From assembly GCF_001460935.1 (NCBI RefSeq), contig NZ_LN906597.1, positions 730,768 to 794,767 on the forward strand: a stretch of DNA of 64,000 bases, given 5' to 3'. Position 1 is the first letter of the stretch. Every line of letters starts with the position of its first letter. The notes beneath the pieces were generated by a model that searched no databases, was not told the DNA's origin, and saw only the letters and a program-made list of their open reading frames with translations. The translations under genes and the position numbers were made by a program. Shown piece by piece: positions 57,001 through 64,000 of this stretch. The stretch comes from Candidatus Ichthyocystis hellenicum. Its GTDB lineage: Bacteria; Pseudomonadota; Gammaproteobacteria; Burkholderiales; 2013Ark19i.

Positions 57001-57552
57001 GTTAATACACTCAGAGAAGCTATATCTCGCATCGATGATACTTCTCGCGCCCAGCTTCAAGAAACTTTCGATCAAGTCAATAAACATCTGAACCAAATTT
57101 TTCCGCGACTGTTCGGTGGCGGTGAGGCTCGTTTTGTACTTTTGGGGGATGATATCCTGACTACGGGGGTGGACATCGTAGCACGTCCTCCTGGGAAAAA
57201 GAATAGCAGTATTTATCTACTATCCGGGGGAGAAAAGGCTCTTACAGGCTTGAGCGTTATTCTTTCTTTTTTTCAGTTGAATCCAGCTCCTTTTTGTTTG
57301 TTGGATGAAGTTGATGCGCCTTTGGATGAGTCAAATACTGTTCGTCTAGGAAAGCTAATTCAGGATATGTCTTTGGATACGCAATTCATATTTGTTACGC
57401 ATAGCAAGGTATTTATGGAAATAGCCCAACAGCTTGTAGGTGTCACTATGCAAGAGTTAGGTATTTCACGTATAGTCGAGGTCGGGTTGAGTGATGCTGT
57501 TGGTGTTGTTAAACAACCAGAAAAAAATCAAGAAAGTGAGCTTATTCACTAA
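54037..57552 (+). CDS. smc: chromosome segregation protein SMC
   Basis: SMC dimers extrude and organise chromosomal DNA with ScpA and ScpB. I start at GTG 54037, giving MYLKSIKMSGFKTFVDPT, the standard opening; an ATG at 53995 would add 14 hydrophobic residues. The product is 1171 residues. Walker A GPNGCGKSN is at 31-39. Long coiled coils run at about 170-500 and 660-1000 with the hinge at about 510-640 (LAQGWLADD-like segment to ATATMISVYATPTQGVLSRQ). The ABC signature LLSGGEKALTGL and Walker B PFCLLDEVDAPLDESN are near the C-terminus. An eight-G run ends just before the start codon and probably serves as ribosome site. Operon order smc-zipA-ligA is typical of betaproteobacteria. Confidence 0.95.
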   Translation: MYLKSIKMSGFKTFVDPTVIVTTAHLVGVVGPNGCGKSNVIDAVRWVLGESKASALRGQSLQDVIFCGSQTRKAVSRASVELIFDNSSGRFPGKWGEYSEISIKRVLTRSGDSVYSMNGQVVRRRDVIDAFLGTGMGSYAIIEQGLVSRFIESKPEEVRVFLEEAAGVSRYRERRKETELRLLAATENLQRVEDISSELLRTLTVLEEEARVAKEYKELNDAIDHLSYWIWGYRKVQLEFDRKKIHQSLSDIEKSFSAIDLELSNKERECAEVKASQLSVSLRLDEAQKKVFEKSQVLTKIEAEEKYRQDRKHDLCEKKETLQQKISSAKERLGGLEKEISESSKRLEESQEFYNQVLGRHDHLYDSQQESKKVCLQGDDEFRVLECQYLQLAQKLELSQSEQKSAYSQVEDWSHRLQESELALSNLSEVDDGALSDFIQQKEQYDHLMLSLSRDIDKKMNDKNETKKTHSELMGKREELQRKIIACQARCDLLLDQQLADTDITSLGQWLADDSVQPLWQFLRIEEGWQKAVEAVLDYRLQAGFFTDDERIVQCFTARPTKRSTIFGDRVIDVVIREDSLRRKVEVIDHRFSNAITDWLADVFCVDNHKILFDRQKELVRPHMLVTPEGDIATATMISVYATPTQGVLSRQAEIDALQNSIARDRLFCQQYDLEIERCEDILRDISLKIGKLQQKKGEVTQLIHDCELNIIKQEEQLKSYQDKKRQCHHVRDEAEKKTEYWKIVSNNLMEVIAGTEKELCTLETLKNDVAKRIHCLHSDYESLQNDYQLVLQDKQESYLRVMECQQEEKQLKELHNEFMLMYSTYTKEYDECCEDLASCLKEQEDCSDRELAIQDKIAAEKELSEVRDLYAGVQIISSENEEKINLCRRNKEKVQSVLTKEQLKAQRIDIQCSQIMEDKKEHWVCDSAEVDSWFASCVCKDVSDDINKKKEAVQKLGAVNLGACEKWEEENKRHAFLEHQISDLVEAVNTLREAISRIDDTSRAQLQETFDQVNKHLNQIFPRLFGGGEARFVLLGDDILTTGVDIVARPPGKKNSSIYLLSGGEKALTGLSVILSFFQLNPAPFCLLDEVDAPLDESNTVRLGKLIQDMSLDTQFIFVTHSKVFMEIAQQLVGVTMQELGISRIVEVGLSDAVGVVKQPEKNQESELIH

Positions 57553-57573
57553 GTTCATAGAATGGGAGATTCT

Positions 57574-58683
57574 ATGGTCCATTGGTACACTGTTCTTTGG
57601 ATGTTACCTATTTTTCTATTTATTCCAGGTACAATATATATGATAAAGCGCAAGCAGCATAAAAGTATGGATTTGAGGTCTGTTTCTGAAAATAATTCTG
57701 TGCCTGTTACTGAGGAGAGTAGTGCCGTTGTTGGTAATGCAGAAATGGAGATTAATTCTGATTCCGATGTGCCGGTTCTATGTGCTGATACCGATATGGG
57801 TGGCTTAGAGACTCTACAAGAATCTTTACTTGATAATGGAATTTATCCTAATTGTTTGTCTGACCAAGTTGATGATATTCTGATTCTTAATTTTCCTAAC
57901 CCGGTTACTCATCAGGATTTTGCTGATTTTCGCTCGAAGATGGTATCCATTCCGCAGTTTCGTTCTTTTTACTGGAATAATTTGTCTGGTATATGGCAGC
58001 CATGTCGTGTTTCATTCGAAACTAAAAAAATGGTATTTTCTCTGCAGCTGTGTGATAGGCAATCTAGGATCCCTGGAGAGGTAGTTAGGTATGTACATGA
58101 TAAATCAGAAGAGTTTGCAAAATTGTATAATGCTAGCGCGTCAATAGATGATGCTGATGTTGTTTTGTCACGTGTGAATAAGTTAACTAAATTAATTTCT
58201 GAAGTTGATGCTGTTATTGCAATTAATATTATTCCGAAGCGTACCAATTTCTTAGGTACCAAACTTCGTTCATTGGCAGAAGCCTCTGCTTGTTACTACA
58301 ATAGTGATTGGGGTTATTTTCATCGAGTATCTACTAATGGGATAGAACAATTTAAGCTTACTACCTTGGATGGTTCTCCGTTCGACCTAGATATGATGCG
58401 TCGCTTGTCTTTCTGTGGTGTATCATTGTCACTTTATTTGCCTCATGTTGTTGATCCAGCTGATTCTTTTAATCAAATGTTAATTGTGGCACGTCGCCTC
58501 GTAAAATCTTTAGATGGACAAATGGTAGATGATGAGCAGCGTCCTTTACAAGAACATCATTTCAATGTTATCCGAAAAATGATAGACGGGTTGGTTAGCG
58601 ACATGGAAAGCTTTAGTTTGACTCCTGGAAAACAGGCATCTCTTCGTGTTTTTTCAGAATCTTTAGTGATGGATCCGGCATAG
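57574..58683 (+). CDS. zipA: cell division protein ZipA
   Basis: ZipA tethers FtsZ to the inner membrane at the division site. The ATG at 57574 has GGGAGA just upstream; an in-frame ATG at 57562 is also possible. 369 residues. One N-terminal membrane helix (about 4-22, VLWMLPIFLFIPGTIYMI) is followed by a basic KRKQHK. A linker of about 80 acidic, Ser-rich residues leads to the FtsZ-binding domain (about 110-369): QFKLTTLDGSPFDLD..., GVSLSLYLPHVVDP and FNQMLIVARRLVKSLDG are family marks. It sits between smc and ligA, as expected. Confidence 0.9.
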   Translation: MVHWYTVLWMLPIFLFIPGTIYMIKRKQHKSMDLRSVSENNSVPVTEESSAVVGNAEMEINSDSDVPVLCADTDMGGLETLQESLLDNGIYPNCLSDQVDDILILNFPNPVTHQDFADFRSKMVSIPQFRSFYWNNLSGIWQPCRVSFETKKMVFSLQLCDRQSRIPGEVVRYVHDKSEEFAKLYNASASIDDADVVLSRVNKLTKLISEVDAVIAINIIPKRTNFLGTKLRSLAEASACYYNSDWGYFHRVSTNGIEQFKLTTLDGSPFDLDMMRRLSFCGVSLSLYLPHVVDPADSFNQMLIVARRLVKSLDGQMVDDEQRPLQEHHFNVIRKMIDGLVSDMESFSLTPGKQASLRVFSESLVMDPA

Positions 58684-58712
58684 TTTTTTGTAAATTTTTC
58701 TGCCAAAATTAA

Positions 58713-61382
<2,670 letters not shown>

Positions 61383-61393
<11 letters not shown>

Positions 61394-62201
61394 TAAAACT
61401 AGATTAGGTAAGTTTTATCCGGTACCAGATGAATATAGTTCTGACTTGCTTGATGTTGTTGGGCGTGGCTCTGAAGATAGGTCTTTTTTTACTGGTTATG
61501 ATATTTGGTGGGTTCATGAGTTGACTTGGCTGAATAGTGACGGTTTTCCGTGCCGAGCTTGTGCCAAATTAATTATTCCGTCTACGTCTGATTTTTTGGT
61601 CGAAAGCAAGTCTGCCAAATATTATTTTAATTCTTTCCGGTTTACTTCTTTTGCAACATTGGGGCTACTTAGAGATACAATTGTTAGTGATTTTTCTCTT
61701 GCTTTGGGTTGCAGAATAGGCTGTTACATTGAGGGTTTTAGTTATAACGTTGGCATTCCAGTAAATGTCGGTTCCTGTCTTGATGATCATGAGATTGAGA
61801 TTGGTGGATATGGTAAAGAAATCAGCAGGCATTGTTTGAAGTTGGAACGAGGTGATTCACGTCACGTGAGATGCTACACCAATTTATTTTTGTCACACTG
61901 TCCGGTAACTTCTCAACCTGATTTGGCAACTGCAGTGGTGGATTGTGACAGTGCTCCGTTCAATAGCGAAGGACTTATTAAGTACCTACTTTCTTACAGG
62001 CGTTTCAGTAATTTCAATGAAGCTTGCTGTGATTGGATTTTTTCCGATTTGATTGAATTGTACTCGCCAAAGCATCTAGTGGTGGCGATGTTCTATATGA
62101 GGAGGGGTGGCATCACAATTATCCCAATCAGGCACGGGGGAACCTCAGTTGATATGTCTGTGTTGAAAGACATACTTGGCTATGAGGTTCCATCATGGTA
62201 G
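61383..62201 (+). CDS. queF: NADPH-dependent 7-cyano-7-deazaguanine reductase
   Basis: QueF reduces preQ0 to preQ1 in the synthesis of queuosine for tRNA wobble positions. Long, two-repeat (E. coli) type, 272 residues from ATG 61383; a GTG at 61368 is possible, and both have imperfect ribosome sites. YDIWWVHELTWLN precedes the NADPH-binding motif ESKS (74-77). The catalytic Cys173 is in LSHCPVTSQPD with Asp180. The end carries SPKHLVVAMFYMRRGGITIIPIR and about 22 extra residues (GGTSVDMSVLKDILGYEVP). The start overlaps hpt by 11 bp. Convergent with ald (6-bp gap). Confidence 0.92.
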
Positions 62202-62207
62202 CGTAAT

Positions 62208-63323
62208 TTATTGTAGGAATTCCGCCGCAGGTACGTACTGCAAATTGAGGTCTTTGGCTACTGTTTCGTATGTTACTTTTCCTTTGCAAACGTTTAGCCC
62301 GTTTCTAAGGTGTGCGTTTTCTAGTAGTGCTTTCTTCCATCCTTTATCAGCTATCTCAAGTCCATACTGCAAGGTAGCGTTGTTCAATGCTATGGTTGAG
62401 GTTTGAGGAACCGCTCCTGGCATGTTTGTTACGCAGTAGTGGATGATGTTTTCCTCGATAAAAGTTGGGTTTGAGTGGCTAGTCGGGCGACTGGTTTCGA
62501 AGCACCCGCCTTGATCGATAGAAATATCAACTATCACTGACTTTGGTTCCATTTTTCTCAATATTTCCCTGGTTACTACTTTCGGAGCGGTTGCTCCAGG
62601 TATTAGTATTGATCCAATAACCAAATCAGCAGTGGAGCAAACTTCTTCAAAAGCTTCGGTAATTGCAAAGCGAGTGTGAATACGATTTCCAAACAAGATG
62701 TCTAATTCCTTTAATCTAGATAGAGATTTATCTAGGATGGTTACTTTAGCTCCCATTCCAACGGCGATTCTAGCAGCACCTGTACCTGCAGTTCCGCCTC
62801 CTAAAATAACCACATGTCCTCGCCTTGTTCCTGGTACTCCAGCTAGCAGTATTCCTTTTCCTCCCTGTTCTTTTTCTAAACAGTGAGCTCCAAGCTGAAC
62901 TGACATGTTTCCAGCTACTTCGCTCATGGGCAAGAGTAGTGGTAATCCACCATGGTCGTTAGTGACAGTTTCATATGCTATGCAGATACTTCCTGATTGT
63001 TGCAAGCCTTTTGTTAGCTCTAGGTCTGCGGCTAGATGAAGGTATGTGTACAGAACGCAATCCTGGCGAAGTTTCTTGACTTCTTCAGGCTGGGGTTCTT
63101 TGACTTTTACGATCATTTGTGCCTTATCGAAAATTTCATCAACGGAATCTACTATTGTTGCTCCAGCTGCAATGTACATATCGTCAGTAGCACCAACCCC
63201 TATTCCTGCCCCCTTTTCAACAAGAACAGTATGTCCGTGTTTAATATACTCTTTGGCAAAAACCGGAAGTATCCCAACCCTGTATTCGTGGTTTTTAATT
63301 TCCTTTACGGTAGCTACAATCAT
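62208..63323 (-). CDS. ald: alanine dehydrogenase
   Basis: Interconverts L-alanine with pyruvate plus ammonia using NAD(H). 371 residues, full length. Substrate residues Arg15 (HEYRVG), Lys75 (KVKEPQ) and His96 (YLHLAAD) are at the family positions. The Rossmann motif is VVILGGGTAGTGAA (about 168-181), and SVIVDISIDQGGCFETSRPTSHSNP carries the catalytic Asp loop. It can supply alanine for peptidoglycan or allow its use as a carbon source. The start has a modest site (GGAGTC). Confidence 0.95.
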   Translation of the reverse strand: MIVATVKEIKNHEYRVGILPVFAKEYIKHGHTVLVEKGAGIGVGATDDMYIAAGATIVDSVDEIFDKAQMIVKVKEPQPEEVKKLRQDCVLYTYLHLAADLELTKGLQQSGSICIAYETVTNDHGGLPLLLPMSEVAGNMSVQLGAHCLEKEQGGKGILLAGVPGTRRGHVVILGGGTAGTGAARIAVGMGAKVTILDKSLSRLKELDILFGNRIHTRFAITEAFEEVCSTADLVIGSILIPGATAPKVVTREILRKMEPKSVIVDISIDQGGCFETSRPTSHSNPTFIEENIIHYCVTNMPGAVPQTSTIALNNATLQYGLEIADKGWKKALLENAHLRNGLNVCKGKVTYETVAKDLNLQYVPAAEFLQ

Positions 63324-63413
63324 TTAAAAAGACTCCAAAAGTGAGATCGGCAGATATTAGCAGTTCGGCTTGTTTTTTGCCATGTAGACGGTCCTGAATA
63401 TCTTGTATGGGTG

Positions 63414-63932
63414 CTAAAATTGTTCTCTAAACTCTGCCTCAAATTCAAACTTAGTAAAATCGCGAATTCTCATCGTATATAAAGTGCGGAAAATATGGTC
63501 TGCATGGTGCTGGACAATTTGCGCATGGCGTCCAAAAGCTTCTCTTTGAACCGGACTTCCATATTCGTCTATACCAAAGTACCTAATTTGAGTAAATCTG
63601 GGAACATTTGCTTTCATGTGAGGTATGCATAGGCATCTTTCTACAAACTCGCAGTTGCTGCGTGTCAGTAGTTCTATTGATGGATTCATAATAGTAATTT
63701 TGGGCACGTAGTCCATACTATTTGGGTCAGCTTCGCTTTCAGGGGTTCCTATGACCATAACTTGCTGATTAATTCCAATCTGTGGGGCAGATAGACCCAG
63801 AGTTTTGTGCTTATGCTGAGTATCACGCAGATCAACAATGAGCTCCAACAATTCTGCAGTACCGAAGGAAGTTACCTTTTCTGCTTTTCTAACGAGAAGA
63901 GGGTCTCCCATCAAGAGAATTTTCTTAATCAT
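63414..63932 (-). CDS. peptide-deformylase-like protein with altered active site
   Basis: Peptide deformylases remove the formyl group from nascent proteins with a Cys-His-His metal site and a catalytic Glu (HExxH). The ATG at 63932 follows GGAATTAGGT and is preferred to an in-frame start at 63986; 172 residues. Motif 1 is GLSAPQIG (46-53), normal GxSAPQIG form. Motif 2 is ERCLC (98-102) in place of EGCLS: metal ligand Cys100 is kept. Motif 3 is QHHADH (141-146) in place of QHExDH: both His ligands (142, 146) are kept but the catalytic Glu is His143. The C-terminus RDFTKFEFEAEF matches the second type of deformylase found in Burkholderia relatives. It is probably a weak or inactive paralogue; a normal def should exist elsewhere. 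Confidence 0.82.
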   Translation of the reverse strand: MIKKILLMGDPLLVRKAEKVTSFGTAELLELIVDLRDTQHKHKTLGLSAPQIGINQQVMVIGTPESEADPNSMDYVPKITIMNPSIELLTRSNCEFVERCLCIPHMKANVPRFTQIRYFGIDEYGSPVQREAFGRHAQIVQHHADHIFRTLYTMRIRDFTKFEFEAEFREQF

Positions 63933-64000
63933 ACCTAATTCCAGATTGTTTAGTAGAATATAATCGCTATATTCTACTAGTAACAAATTACTTTTTGTAA

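Overview
The window looks like chromosome of a host-associated betaproteobacterium. Gene neighbourhoods (surA-pdxA; amgK-murU; ispB facing rplU-rpmA-obgE; smc-zipA-ligA) and the family types are betaproteobacterial. Long AT-rich spacers, visible gene decay and a large set of paralogous membrane proteins suggest an intracellular lifestyle. From memory, the fish-gill epitheliocystis agents ('Candidatus Ichthyocystis') fit best, but the species is an inference and no database was searched.

Layout. (1) 1-2129: pdxA (cut by the left edge) and surA, both on the minus strand. (2) 2411-20433: an 18-kb tandem array of one membrane-protein family, all on the plus strand. Two subtypes alternate. Subtype A is mostly 'MQGC...CxCDVC'; subtype B is 'CxCTVC...VDPxxYxS...LSD'. 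Each protein has a Cys-triad head (CxCxxC, usually starting at residue 17), a pair of transmembrane helices joined by a short 'HIPGI' loop, and a charged, often coiled-coil tail. I count eight A-type and seven B-type loci. They include one copy with an in-frame stop, one with a frameshift, one shortened copy and one heavily decayed copy; a separate bilobed remnant and a small one-helix gene also lie in the array. The array sits where lptD is expected between surA and the divergent amgK-murU pair. (3) 20773-22483: amgK-murU, MurNAc/GlcNAc recycling kinase and uridylyltransferase. (4) 22484-39180: a gene-poor, AT-rich region. It holds more bilobed or tail-anchored membrane proteins, a Gly/Arg-rich 605-residue protein and a 768-residue coiled-coil protein. 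The last two share a Lys-rich C-terminus ending in a Phe/Lys/Ser motif. (5) 39181-40598: initiator tRNA and tRNA-Pro(CGG) flanking three small unknown minus-strand genes, one a Tyr-Gly-rich microprotein absent from ordinary ORF lists because of its size. (6) 40606-63932: core genes: ispB, rplU-rpmA-obgE, a VirB8-like membrane protein, dapD-dapE, clpA, two sodium:solute symporters, aacS, smc-zipA-ligA-hpt-queF, ald and a peptide-deformylase-like gene whose catalytic Glu is replaced.

How it may work. The core genes cover cell-wall precursor supply (dapD, dapE, amgK, murU), outer-membrane protein folding (surA), quinone side chains (ispB), ribosome parts, chromosome organisation, division and repair. 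The paralog array and the proteins in region 4 resemble in architecture, not in sequence, the inclusion-membrane (Inc) proteins of Chlamydia: two close helices with both ends on the same side. My main hypothesis is that this is an expanded, rapidly evolving set of membrane proteins that face a host compartment or the bacterial envelope. Slippage repeats in the coiled coil and loop, nonsense and frameshift copies and partial duplications show that the array is turning over by recombination.
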